From: Actinoplanes aureus
GTDB taxonomy: Bacteria; Actinomycetota; Actinomycetes; Mycobacteriales; Micromonosporaceae
Assembly: GCF_015704865.1 (NCBI RefSeq)
Contig: NZ_JADQTO010000012.1
Location: 1 to 64,000 of the forward strand
Direction: 5' to 3'
Length of the DNA: 64,000 nucleotides
In this document: positions 8,151 through 16,500 of the stretch, one piece after another
Layout of the letters: each line of letters starts with the position of its first letter
How positions within the stretch are numbered: position 1 is the first letter of the stretch
Notes under the pieces: generated by a model
Told to the model about the DNA's origin: nothing
Database searches by the model: none
What the model saw: only the letters and a program-made list of their open reading frames with translations
Translations under genes and position numbers: made by a program

Positions 8151-8647
8151 CCCGTCGAGATCTGGTTGTGACACACGCCCTGGTCGGAGGGCTGGTTGCC
8201 GCGCTGGTGGCACTGACGAGTTGTTCCGGCGGAGGAGACGACATGCTGGCGATGCCTCAGGAAGACGCGAAGCAGGAGGTCGTCCGGCAGGCCGAAGCCA
8301 TCCGTGTCGCGGTTGGCGCGGACCGGTTCAGCCAGGCGAAGGCGAACGTCACCCCCTGCGAAGGCCGCCGGGGTGAGCTGTCCGATTCCGCGGAGGTGTA
8401 CTACGTGCAGGGCATCTACCAGATGCTGATTCCGGTCGCGGAGCACCTCACCGTCCTCGCCAAGGCGCGCTCCGCCCTGGAGAGCAGCGGCTACACCATC
8501 GAGAAGGAGCGCACGTTCCCGGTCAGCGGCGGCGGGGAGATCACCGCTGGTGCCGCCAACGGGTACAGCGCGAGCCTTACCAGTGGGGACGAGTTGGCGA
8601 TGCTCCTCATGGTGTCGTCGCCCTGCTACCGGACGCCGGCGGCTTGA
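8147..8647 (+). CDS. Lipoprotein, unknown
   Basis: This 166-aa protein has a signal peptide ending in the lipobox LVALTSC, followed by a Gly/Ser linker (SGGGDD). It is therefore probably anchored to the outer face of the membrane. The rest (KQEVVRQAEAIRVAVGADRF, GIYQMLIPVAEHL) resembles the small lipoproteins that accompany DUF1023 hydrolases. It has two cysteines in the mature part (VTPCEGR, SSPCYR). Its start overlaps the hydrolase stop, and a strong bidirectional hairpin begins at its stop codon. Confidence 0.7.
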   Translation: MTRRDLVVTHALVGGLVAALVALTSCSGGGDDMLAMPQEDAKQEVVRQAEAIRVAVGADRFSQAKANVTPCEGRRGELSDSAEVYYVQGIYQMLIPVAEHLTVLAKARSALESSGYTIEKERTFPVSGGGEITAGAANGYSASLTSGDELAMLLMVSSPCYRTPAA

Positions 8648-8680
8648 CGGCGGGCCCGGCGACCTCGCCGGGCCCGCCGT
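8647..8680. terminator. Bidirectional terminator hairpin
   Basis: Perfect 16-bp inverted arms (ACGGCGGGCCCGGCGA and its complement) are separated by CC. The hairpin sits between the convergent lipoprotein gene and the cutinase gene, in the right place to end both transcripts. Confidence 0.75.
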
Positions 8681-8689
8681 CACGAGCGG

Positions 8690-9553
8690 TCAGGAGTGCG
8701 GGCAGGTGTTGCGGTATTCCTGGATCGCCGAGCCGGACGGGGCCGGGCAGAGGAACTGCTCGTAGCGGGTGTCGTTGTCGATGAAGCGCTTGAGCCACGA
8801 CAGGCTGTACTTCGCCACGGTGACGTTGCCGCCCGAGGTGGGTGCGGAGTGGCTGGCGTTGTTCAGCTCCAGGTAGGCCTTCTCCGGCGCCGACGTGAGG
8901 CTGGTGTAGAACGGCTCGGAGTGTGAGGTGACCGGCGCGACCGTGTCGTTCTCCGCGCCGATGATCATGACCGGGACCCGGACGCTGGTCCACGACTTGG
9001 TGCCGTGCCACGGGGTCAGCGGCACCGCCGCCTGTAGTGCGGGCCGGGTGCGTGCCGCGGCGAGGCTGCCGCCGCCACCCATCGAGTGGCCCATGACGCC
9101 GAGGCGGGTGGCGTCGATGCGGGTGCGCACCGAGCTGCGCTGGGTCAGGTAGTCGAGGGCCGCGAGCAGCTGCGTGCCGCGGCTGTCCGGCTGATCGAGC
9201 GTGCTCAGCGTGTCGATGGTGATCACCACGAAGCCCTGGGAGGCGAGCCGCGGGCCGAGCCAGGCGATGCTGGACTGGGAGGCGGTGAAGCCGGGGGAGA
9301 TGGCGACCGCGCCGAACGTGCCGGCCGAGGTGCTGGTGGGGTAGTAGACGGTGCCGCCGCCGAACCCGGTCACGCTGGAGCGGGAGACGGTGACCTGGCT
9401 GATCGCGAACGATCCGCGGCTGGCTTCGATGCTGGCGTTGGTCGGTGCGGGGCCGCGCTCGTACGGGTTGGCGGCGACGGCCGGTGCCGCGGGGGCGATC
9501 AGCAGCGCGGCGATGGCGGCGCAGAAGGCTGTCCGGAGGGTGGAGACGGGCAT
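8690..9553 (-). CDS. Secreted polyester hydrolase (cutinase / PET-hydrolase type)
   Basis: This 287-aa protein has a signal peptide (residues 1 to about 28, ending AAPAVA|ANP) and a mature part starting ANPYERGP, as in Thermobifida cutinases. The triad is visible: Ser157 in GHSMGGGG, Asp203 in GAENDTVAPV and His235 in NNASHSAP, with the same spacing as TfCut2 (46 and 32 residues). The aromatic clamp is Phe89 (SPGFT, usually Tyr) and Trp182 (LTPWH). Cys269 and Cys284 match the C-terminal disulfide. It should hydrolyse cutin-like and synthetic polyesters outside the cell. ATG 9553 has GGGAG upstream. It is divergent from rtcB and a stand-alone gene. Confidence 0.92.
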   Translation of the reverse strand: MPVSTLRTAFCAAIAALLIAPAAPAVAANPYERGPAPTNASIEASRGSFAISQVTVSRSSVTGFGGGTVYYPTSTSAGTFGAVAISPGFTASQSSIAWLGPRLASQGFVVITIDTLSTLDQPDSRGTQLLAALDYLTQRSSVRTRIDATRLGVMGHSMGGGGSLAAARTRPALQAAVPLTPWHGTKSWTSVRVPVMIIGAENDTVAPVTSHSEPFYTSLTSAPEKAYLELNNASHSAPTSGGNVTVAKYSLSWLKRFIDNDTRYEQFLCPAPSGSAIQEYRNTCPHS

Positions 9554-9598
9554 CGGGAACTCCCAGGGGATAGGCGGGAGAATGATTGCCATCGATGG

Positions 9599-9627
9599 AT
9601 GTAATGAAGGTAACCCGTCAGTAACAA
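9599..9627 (-). promoter_or_regulatory. Possible sigma-70 promoter of the polyester hydrolase gene
   Basis: On the minus strand TTGTTA (9622-9627) and TTACAT (9599-9604) are separated by 17 bp, about 45 bp before the start codon. The local sequence is unusually AT-rich for this genome. The call rests on motif spacing only. Confidence 0.35.
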
Positions 9628-9792
9628 AGTGGTAATCCCAGCCGCTACCTGCCGCCGTGTTATGTAGTTGGCGGCGTGCCAAGAACGAAATTCGATTGCC
9701 GCGCCGGGCCGGCTCGGCCAGGGTGGTCCGCATGACGTCACCCACGAAGCGCCCTCAGCCCTCAGCCCCACTTCTTGCAGAAGAGAGCCTTC

Positions 9793-10893
9793 GTGCAGTC
9801 CACCTCCGCCACCGTCAAAGTCTTCGCCGCAGCTGGTAGCTGGATCGAGTCCGACGCCGTCGCGCAGTGCCACCAGGTGGCCGCGCTGGACGGCATGATC
9901 CACGTCGCCGGGATGCCCGACCTGCACCCCGGCAAGGGTGCCCCGATCGGCGCCGCGATGGCGTCGAGCGTGCTCTACCCGCTCCTGGTCGGCTCCGACA
10001 TCGGCTGCGGCATCGCGGTCTTCCCGATCCGGCTCAAGCGTGTCGTGCCGGAGCGCGTCGCCGCCCGCTTCCCCGACCTGGACAAGCCGGTCGACCCCGA
10101 TGACCTGGCCGGTGCCGACATCCCGGCCGGTTACACCGACAGCCTCGGCACGGTCGGCCGCGGCAACCACTTCGTCGAGCTCGCCCGTGTCGACGGTGTT
10201 CTCGACGCCGGGCACGCGAGCCGGCTGGGCCTGTCCGGCGGCGACCTGGTCCTGATCGTCCACAGCGGTTCGCGCGGCCTCGGCGAGCGGATCCTGCGGG
10301 CACACACCGAGGTCCACGGCGCCGGCCCGGCCCCGGACCCGGCGGCGTATCTGGAAATGCACGACGCCGCCGTCCGCTGGGGTGCGCTGAACCGGCGGCT
10401 GATGGCCGCCCGGGTCGCCGAGGCGCTCGGCGCCGAGGTCACCGAGCCGATCGTCGACGTCTGCCACAACTCGGTCGAGATCCGCGACGGCGTCTATCTG
10501 CACCGCAAGGGCGCCGCCCCGGGCGACGGCGGGGACGTGCTCATCGCCGGCACCCGCGGCACGCACTCCTACCTGGTGGCCGCGCACGCCGGCCCGGAGG
10601 CCGGGCATTCGGTCGCGCACGGCGCGGGACGCAAGATGTCAAGGGCGGACGCGCTGCGCCGCGGCAAGGCCAAGCACACCGTCGAGGAGCTGCGGCGTAC
10701 GCCGGTCGGCTCGCTTGTCGTGTGCGGCGACCGGCAACTGCTCTTCGAGGAGGCGCCGACCGCGTACAAGCGGATCGAGCAGGTGATCGGCGACCTGGTC
10801 GGGCACGGCCTGGCCACGCCGGTCGTCACCACGGTGCCGGTCGTGACGTACAAGACGGCCGACCTCGGCCCGCGCAAGGGCGGGCGGCGATGA
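9793..10893 (+). CDS. rtcB: RtcB-family RNA ligase (PrfH-linked RtcB2 type)
   Basis: This 366-aa RNA ligase joins 2',3'-cyclic phosphate (or 3'-phosphate) and 5'-OH RNA ends using GTP and Mn2+. Family residues are present: HPGKGAPIG, the metal Cys72 in GSDIGCGI, the metal His in GRGNHFVEL, VHSGSRGLG, and the guanylylated His276 in HGAGRKMSR. The length fits the shorter class found beside prfH rather than the 408-aa E. coli RtcB. GTG 9793 was chosen (purine-rich AGAAGAGAG upstream); TTG 9775 is an alternative. The stop overlaps the prfH start (ATGA). The pairing implies repair of cleaved rRNA in rescued ribosomes. Confidence 0.92.
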   Translation: MQSTSATVKVFAAAGSWIESDAVAQCHQVAALDGMIHVAGMPDLHPGKGAPIGAAMASSVLYPLLVGSDIGCGIAVFPIRLKRVVPERVAARFPDLDKPVDPDDLAGADIPAGYTDSLGTVGRGNHFVELARVDGVLDAGHASRLGLSGGDLVLIVHSGSRGLGERILRAHTEVHGAGPAPDPAAYLEMHDAAVRWGALNRRLMAARVAEALGAEVTEPIVDVCHNSVEIRDGVYLHRKGAAPGDGGDVLIAGTRGTHSYLVAAHAGPEAGHSVAHGAGRKMSRADALRRGKAKHTVEELRRTPVGSLVVCGDRQLLFEEAPTAYKRIEQVIGDLVGHGLATPVVTTVPVVTYKTADLGPRKGGRR

Positions 10894-11498
10894 GCGTACC
10901 CCTGCTGTTGTCGGCCGGTCGCGGCCCGCAGGAGTGCGCCTGGGCGGTGGCCCGCCTGCTGGCCCGGCTGGAGGCCGGCGCCCAGCGGCGCAAGCTGGCC
11001 ACCCGGCGGGTGGAGAGCGTGCCGGGCGAGCGGCCCGGCACGTTTCGCTCGGTCCTCGTCGAGATCACCGGCGAGGGCGCCGAGGAGTTCGCCGGGTCCT
11101 GGACCGGCACGCTGTGCTGGCAGGCGCCCAGCCCGTACCGGACCGGGACCGGCCGCAAGAACTGGTACGTGACCGCGCGGCCGGTCGGGGCCGGTGCCAA
11201 GCGCACGCCGTTCGCCGAGTCGGACGTCGAGATCGTCGCCTGCCGCACCGGCGGGCCCGGTGGCCAGCACCGCAACAAGGCGAGCACCGCGGTTCGCGCC
11301 CGGCACCGCCCCACCGGAGCCGTCGTCGTGGTCGACACCGAGCGCCAGTTCAGCCTGAACCGCGGCATCGCCCTGCGCCTGCTGCGTGAACGCCTCGAGG
11401 CGAGCGACGCGGCGGCCGGAAGCGCCGTGGTCGAGGCCCGATGGCGGGTGCACGACGAACTCGTCCGCGGCAACCCCACGCGCGTCGAACGGCCATAG
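10890..11498 (+). CDS. prfH: Peptide chain release factor homologue PrfH
   Basis: This 202-aa protein has the peptidyl-hydrolase motif GGQ at 124-126 inside RTGGPGGQHRNKASTAVRA. The PrfH-specific N-terminal half carries GTLCWQAPSPYR and GRKNWYV, and the C-terminal signature is RGNPTR. It lacks the codon-recognition domain of RF1/RF2. Published work on this family shows that PrfH frees peptide from ribosomes whose 16S rRNA decoding centre has been cut, and that the adjacent RtcB then reseals the RNA. It is translated from an ATGA overlap with rtcB. Confidence 0.93.
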   Translation: MSVPLLLSAGRGPQECAWAVARLLARLEAGAQRRKLATRRVESVPGERPGTFRSVLVEITGEGAEEFAGSWTGTLCWQAPSPYRTGTGRKNWYVTARPVGAGAKRTPFAESDVEIVACRTGGPGGQHRNKASTAVRARHRPTGAVVVVDTERQFSLNRGIALRLLRERLEASDAAAGSAVVEARWRVHDELVRGNPTRVERP

Positions 11499-11545
11499 AC
11501 TCGCCGCGAGAGTTTTCGTTGACCGTGAATGGGGGTCCGCCTGCG

Positions 11546-11941
11546 ATGAGTTCGTTCCGGGACGTTTCCACCATCCTCTATGTCGAAGATCTGGACGCCT
11601 CGCTGGTGTTCTACCGGGATCTGCTCGGGTTCGCGCAGACCTATCAGTTCCCACCCGACGGGACCGCGGTCTTCGTCGGCCTGGAGCACGGCATCTCGCT
11701 GGCGGCGGTCAACGACGGGGAGCTCGGCTCCCACGGCCAGCCGATCCGGATGCGGGTCGGCCGCCCGTTCGAGTTGTGCGTCTACACCGACGACGTGGAC
11801 AAGGCGCTGAGCACGCTGCGGGCGCGGCAGGTGCCGGTGCTGGCCGAGCCGGCCGATCAGCCGTGGGGCGAGCGGATGGCGTACGTCGCCGACCCGGACG
11901 GCAACCCGGTCATGATCTGCGCACCCGTGGCGTCGTCCTGA
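11546..11941 (+). CDS. VOC/glyoxalase-fold protein 1
   Basis: This 131-aa protein has one pair of beta-alpha-beta-beta-beta modules of the vicinal oxygen chelate fold: STILYVEDLDASLVFYRDLLGF, then ELCVYTDDVDKALSTLRARQV, and the typical ending AYVADPDGNPVMIC. It may be a metal-dependent enzyme or an antibiotic-binding resistance protein; the ligand is unknown. ATG 11546 lies 47 bp after prfH. Its stop overlaps the start of the second VOC gene (TGATG). Confidence 0.8.
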   Translation: MSSFRDVSTILYVEDLDASLVFYRDLLGFAQTYQFPPDGTAVFVGLEHGISLAAVNDGELGSHGQPIRMRVGRPFELCVYTDDVDKALSTLRARQVPVLAEPADQPWGERMAYVADPDGNPVMICAPVASS

Positions 11942-12282
11942 TGGCCGTCGACCTGTTCGCCGGGGTCTCGGTCAGCGACTACCCGGCGGCGCTGACGTGG
12001 TACGAGAAGCTGCTCGGCGCGCCGCCGGCCTTCCACCCGAACGACGTCGAAGCGGTGTGGGAGCTGGCCGAGCATCGGTACCTGTACGTCGAGCACCGCC
12101 CGGCGCACGCCGGGCACGCCTTGATCACGCTGTTCGTCGGCGACCTGGACGAGCGGGTGGCCGGGATCTCGGCGCGCGGGCTGGAGCCGGCGAAGCGGGA
12201 GACCTACGACAACGGCGTCCGCAAGATCACCTATGTGGATCCGGAGGGAAACGAGATCGGCCTGGGCGGCGGGCCAGGCTGA
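11941..12282 (+). CDS. VOC/glyoxalase-fold protein 2
   Basis: This 113-aa VOC protein reads LFAGVSVSDYPAALTWYEKLLGAPPAF at the start and ITYVDPEGNEIGLGG at the end. It is translationally coupled to the preceding VOC gene by a 1-base overlap. The two differ enough in sequence to be separate family members rather than a recent duplication. A hairpin follows. Confidence 0.8.
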   Translation: MAVDLFAGVSVSDYPAALTWYEKLLGAPPAFHPNDVEAVWELAEHRYLYVEHRPAHAGHALITLFVGDLDERVAGISARGLEPAKRETYDNGVRKITYVDPEGNEIGLGGGPG

Positions 12283-12288
12283 CGCGAC

Positions 12289-12332
12289 ACGGGGCGGCGG
12301 CGACCCGAACCGGTGCCGCCGCCGCACCCCGT
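12289..12332. terminator. Hairpin between convergent VOC and TetR genes
   Basis: ACGGGG pairs with CCCCGT and CGGCGGC with GCCGCCG, with a small bulge and a 13-base loop. It lies just after the VOC gene and before the convergent TetR gene. Confidence 0.5.
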
Positions 12333-12410
12333 ACCCGTGCCGGGCCGTACGGGCCCTCATGAATTCGAACGCTTTGAGGCCCTGATTTGGTTGCAGCTGT
12401 AACCGAATTT

Positions 12411-13019
12411 TCACAAGAAGGCGCGGCGGACGATCTCGCGGATCTCCTCCCGCGGCACCGGGGCGGTGGCCAGGATCTTGTGGATGACCAGGCCTTCGAT
12501 CAGCGCGTCGACGCCCCGGGCGATGGTCGGGTCGACGAACCGCTCCAGCACCGCCCGGCTGCTGCGCATCCAGCTGTCGGTCACCTCGCGCAGGACCGGG
12601 TCGCGCAGCGCCGCGAGGTACAGCTCGTAGGCGATCGCCCAGTCCTCCTGGTCGGCGCCGGCGTCACCGTCGATCAGGTCGGTGACGGCGTCGACGAGCT
12701 GCTCCCGGTCGTGCACGCCGTCGAAGTGCGCGGCGTAGATCGCCGCCATCCGCTCGGCGTGCCGCCGGAACGCGCTCGTACGCAGATCCTCGAGGCCGGT
12801 GAAGTGGTAGGTCAGCGAGCCCAGCGGCACGTCGGCCGCGGCGGCGATCAGCCGGTGCGTGGTGCCGGCGACGCCGTGCTCGGCGATGACCCGGATGGCC
12901 GCGTCGATGATCCGGTCCTTGCGGTCCGGGTCGTGCCGGCGGGCTCGCCGCGCCACCGGCCCGCCGGCCGCGGGCACCTCGCGCCGCGGTGCCGGCGGGC
13001 CGGAGCGGGTGTCGTTCAC
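12411..13019 (-). CDS. TetR-family regulator
   Basis: This 202-aa protein has an Arg/Pro-rich N-terminal tail of about 30 residues, then the HTH RIIDAAIRVIAEHGVAGTTHRLIAAAADVPLGSLTYHF. The C-terminal helical ligand domain (ELYLAALRDPVLREVTDSWM, ALIEGLVIHKILA) resembles the TetR_C_6/BetI-like type. The GTG start overlaps the stop of the upstream acetyltransferase gene by 4 bp, so the two are co-translated. It probably regulates its own operon. Confidence 0.85.
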   Translation of the reverse strand: MNDTRSGPPAPRREVPAAGGPVARRARRHDPDRKDRIIDAAIRVIAEHGVAGTTHRLIAAAADVPLGSLTYHFTGLEDLRTSAFRRHAERMAAIYAAHFDGVHDREQLVDAVTDLIDGDAGADQEDWAIAYELYLAALRDPVLREVTDSWMRSSRAVLERFVDPTIARGVDALIEGLVIHKILATAPVPREEIREIVRRAFL

Positions 13020-13582
13020 AGCTCGCGGACGACGCGTGCCGGCGATCCGACCGCGACCACGTTCGCCGGCAGGTCACGGACGACGACCGCGCCGGCGCCG
13101 ACCACGGTGTTCTCCCCGATCGTCACGCCGGGGCAGACGATGGCGCCGCCGCCGAGCCAGACGTTGTCGCCGATCACGATGGGTTCGGCCGACTCCCACT
13201 TGTCGCGGCGCGGGCCAGGCTCGAGCGGGTGGGTGGCGGTGAGCAGTTGGACGTTGGGACCGATCTGCACGTCCTCGCCGATGGTCACCTTCGCGACGTC
13301 CAGGATGATCAGTCCGAAGTTGGCGAACGAGCGGGCGCCGAAGAAGGTCTGATAGCCGTAGTCGCAGTGCAGCGGCGGGCGGATCTCGCCGCCCTCGCCG
13401 AACGAGCCGAGCAACTCGGTGAGCAGCTCTCGACGCCGGTCGTAATCGGTCGGATCGATCGTGTTGATCTCGTGGCTGAGGCGCTGGGCCCGCGCGATGT
13501 CGCGGGCGATCTCGGGATCGTCGGCGATGTACAGCTCACCGGAGAGCATCCGCTCACGCATGCTCTTCTCACTCACGGTCAT
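13016..13582 (-). CDS. Sugar O-acetyltransferase (maltose/galactoside type)
   Basis: This 188-aa left-handed beta-helix acetyltransferase has the N-terminal Mac domain MRERMLSGELYIADDPEIARD and PPLHCDYGYQTFFGARSFANFGLIILD. The hexapeptide repeats continue with IGPNVQLLTATHPLEPGPR (catalytic His), IGDNVWLGGGAIVCPGVTIG and VVGAGAVVVRDLP. It would transfer acetyl from acetyl-CoA to a sugar. It begins 15 bp after the STAND-WD40 gene on the same strand and overlaps the TetR gene. Confidence 0.87.
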   Translation of the reverse strand: MTVSEKSMRERMLSGELYIADDPEIARDIARAQRLSHEINTIDPTDYDRRRELLTELLGSFGEGGEIRPPLHCDYGYQTFFGARSFANFGLIILDVAKVTIGEDVQIGPNVQLLTATHPLEPGPRRDKWESAEPIVIGDNVWLGGGAIVCPGVTIGENTVVGAGAVVVRDLPANVVAVGSPARVVREL

Positions 13583-13597
13583 GTGTACAAACGTACG

Positions 13598-16500
13598 CTA
13601 TTGCCGCCAGCAGGCTCGGCGATACGGCCGCCCAGGCAGGAAGTCCGCCCATTCCTGTGCGGTCAGCTCCCGCCCGGCCAGGGCGCACAGACGCCGCCGC
13701 GACGACGCGGCGTCCACGTCCCACAGCCGCGCCACGTGGTCCGCGCTGGCCGAGGCCACCTTACGGCCGTCCGGGCTGAAGGCGAGCCCGCTCACCCAGC
13801 CGTGGTGCTCGGTCACGGTGGCGAGCTCACGCCGGGCGTCGATGTCCCACAGGCGGATCGTCTCGTCGTCGGCGCCGGACGCGATCGTACGGCCGTCCCG
13901 ACTCGCCGCGATCGACCAGATCCATCCGGTGTGGCCGGTGAGGATCGATCGGGCCCGGCGGTTGGTCAGGTCCCAGACCCTGATCGTCGCGTCCTGGCCG
14001 GCCGAGACCAGCGTGCGGTCGCCGGCGACGAAGGCGAGCGCCGAGACCCACCCGGAGTGCCCGGTCAGCGCGGCGAGTTCGCGCCGGCCGGCGACGTCCC
14101 AGAGGCGTACGGTCCGGTCGTCGCTGCCGGTGGCCAGCAGGGCGCCGTCATGGCTGAAGGCCACCGCCGACACCCAGCCGGTGTGCCCGGTCAGTGCGGC
14201 GAGTTCGCGCCGGCCGGCGACGTCCCAGAGGCGGACCGTGCGATCGTGGCCGGTGGTGGCCAGGATCCGGCCGTCCGGGCTGAAGGCGGCGCCGCGCGCG
14301 ACGTCGGTGTGCCCGCTCAGCGATGCGATCTGCCGGCGTGCCGGGACGTCCCAGAGCCGTACCGTCCGGTCCGCGCCCGCGGTGGCCGCGATCGTGCCGT
14401 CCGGGCTGAACGCGACCGCGCTCACGCCGCCGGTGTGACCGGTGAGGCGGGCCGTCTCGGGGCCGCCGCCCGGATCCCAGAACCGGAGGGTGCCGTCCTC
14501 GCTCGCGGTGGCCAGCGCGCGCCCGTCCGGCCGGTACGCGACCGCGGTCACCGGACCGGTGTGCCCGGCGAGCCGGATGTGTGAGCGGCTGGTCGCGGTG
14601 TCCCACACCCGGATCGTGTGATCCTGCCCGGCGGTCGCGAGCGTGTGCCCGTCCGGGCTGAACGCCACCCCGGAGATCCAGTCGATGTGACCCCGGTGCC
14701 GGGCGATCTCCTGCCGGCCGGCGACGTCCCACACCCGTACGGTGCCGTCCTGCCCGGCCGACAGCAGCCGGCGCCCGTCGGCGGCGAACGTGACACTGGT
14801 GACGACATCGGTGTGCCCGGCGAGTGCCGCGACCGGCCGCCCGCCGGGCACCTCCCACAGCCGTACGGTGCCGTCGTCGCCGGCCCCGGCCACCGTCGCG
14901 CCGTCCGGGGCGAACGTCACCGCGCGCAGCGGGCCGTCCTGCCCACCCAGCCGGGCTGTCTGCCGCCCGCTCGCCGGGTCCCAGAACCGCAGCGTGCCGT
15001 CGACGCCGGCGGTCGCCAGCCGCGATCCGTCGGGGGCGAACGCGACGCCACGCACCCAGCCGGTGTGCCCGGCCAGGGTGTGCCGGGCGCGCCGGGTGGC
15101 CAGGTCCCAGATCAGCACCGTGCCGGCCACATCGGCGCTCGCCAGGCTCCGGCCGTCCGAGGTGAACGCCACCCGGCGGGCCCGATCGCGATGCCCGGCC
15201 AGCACGGCGATCTGGCGGCGTGCCGCGACGTCCCAGAGCCGGACCACGCGGTCGTCACCGGCCGACGCCAGTACCCGGCCGTCGGGGCTGAAGGCCAGCC
15301 CGTAGACCCGATCGGTGTGCGCGGTCAGGATCGCCGACTCCCGGCGCGCGCCCACGTCCCACAGGCGGACGCTGCCGTCGACGCTCCCGGACGCCAGCAG
15401 GCGCCCGCCCGCGCCGAACGCGACACCCGCGACCCGGTCGGCGTGCCCGGCCAGCAGGGTGACGGTGTTCGCATGCGCGAGGAAGTGCCGCAGCACGCCA
15501 CCGCGAGCCTCGGCGGTGTCGGCCTCCGCCGCTGCTTGAAGGCTGAGCAGGATGGACTCGATCGGCCGCTCGTTGACCGTCGCGTCGGCCTGCGCTGCCA
15601 GCGCTCGCGAGGTGGCCAGGCGCTCCTGTCGTGCGAGATCGCGGCGCTGCACGGCACCGGCGACGCCCAGCCCGCCGGCCAGGACGAGCAGCACGACCAG
15701 ACCGGCGACCAGGGCGCGCAGGCCGCGTACCACCCGGCCGTGCCACCGGGCCCCGGCCTCGATGAACGCGCGTTCCTGCGCACCCACGTCGGTGGCCCGT
15801 TCGCGCAGCCACCGCTGCGCTTCGGCCAGTGGCGCCCCGCGCAGCAGCGTCCCGGTGTCCTCACCGCTGAGCCGGTGCTGTTCCATCGCGGTCCGCAGCC
15901 GTTCCTGCCAGATCCGGAAGTCACGGTCGGCCTCGACCCAGCCGCGCAGCCGCTCCCAGCCGGTGACCAGCGCCTCGTGTGCCAGCTCCGCCGTCTCCAC
16001 GCCGGCGTCGTCGCGGCCGATCACGATCAGCCGGGTGGTCGCGAGGCGCTGGGCGACCGGCCACAGCGTCTCGCCGAGTTCCGTACGCCTGGCGACCCGG
16101 CGGGTCGGCTGCTGCCCGCCGTCCGGCCGGACCAGCTGCCGGAACAGCCGGATCAGTTCCGGCGTGGTGGTCGTCGCCGGGCGGCAGACGTCGTCGGCGT
16201 ACCGGGTCAGGGCGCCCGCGACGCCGCCGAGAGCCTGGTACGCCATATGGGTGAGCAGGTCGCCGGTACGGCGCTCCCAGAGCACCGTCAGGGAGAACTC
16301 GAGCAGGGCGAGGTGGCCCGGATCGTCACCGGCGTCGGCGAGGATCCGGTCGACGAGACCCGCCTCGTACCGGATCCCGGTGGGCAGTGGTCCCTCGATG
16401 GCCCGGCGGAGCTGGTCCCGCGTCATCCGGCCGGTGACGATCATCGAGTCCTGGATCGCCGCGGACAGTGCCGGGTGCTCCAGTGCCCGGCTGAGGAAGT

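Noticed and set aside
9651..9675. GCCGCC/GGCGGC inverted arms upstream of rtcB as an operator or riboswitch
   Set aside because: Six-base GC arms with a 13-base spacer are expected by chance at this composition.
13560..13600. TGTACAAACGTACG near the acetyltransferase start as a TetR operator
   Set aside because: Arms are short and not clearly inverted, and the gene lies only 15 bp after the STAND gene, which leaves little room for a separate promoter.
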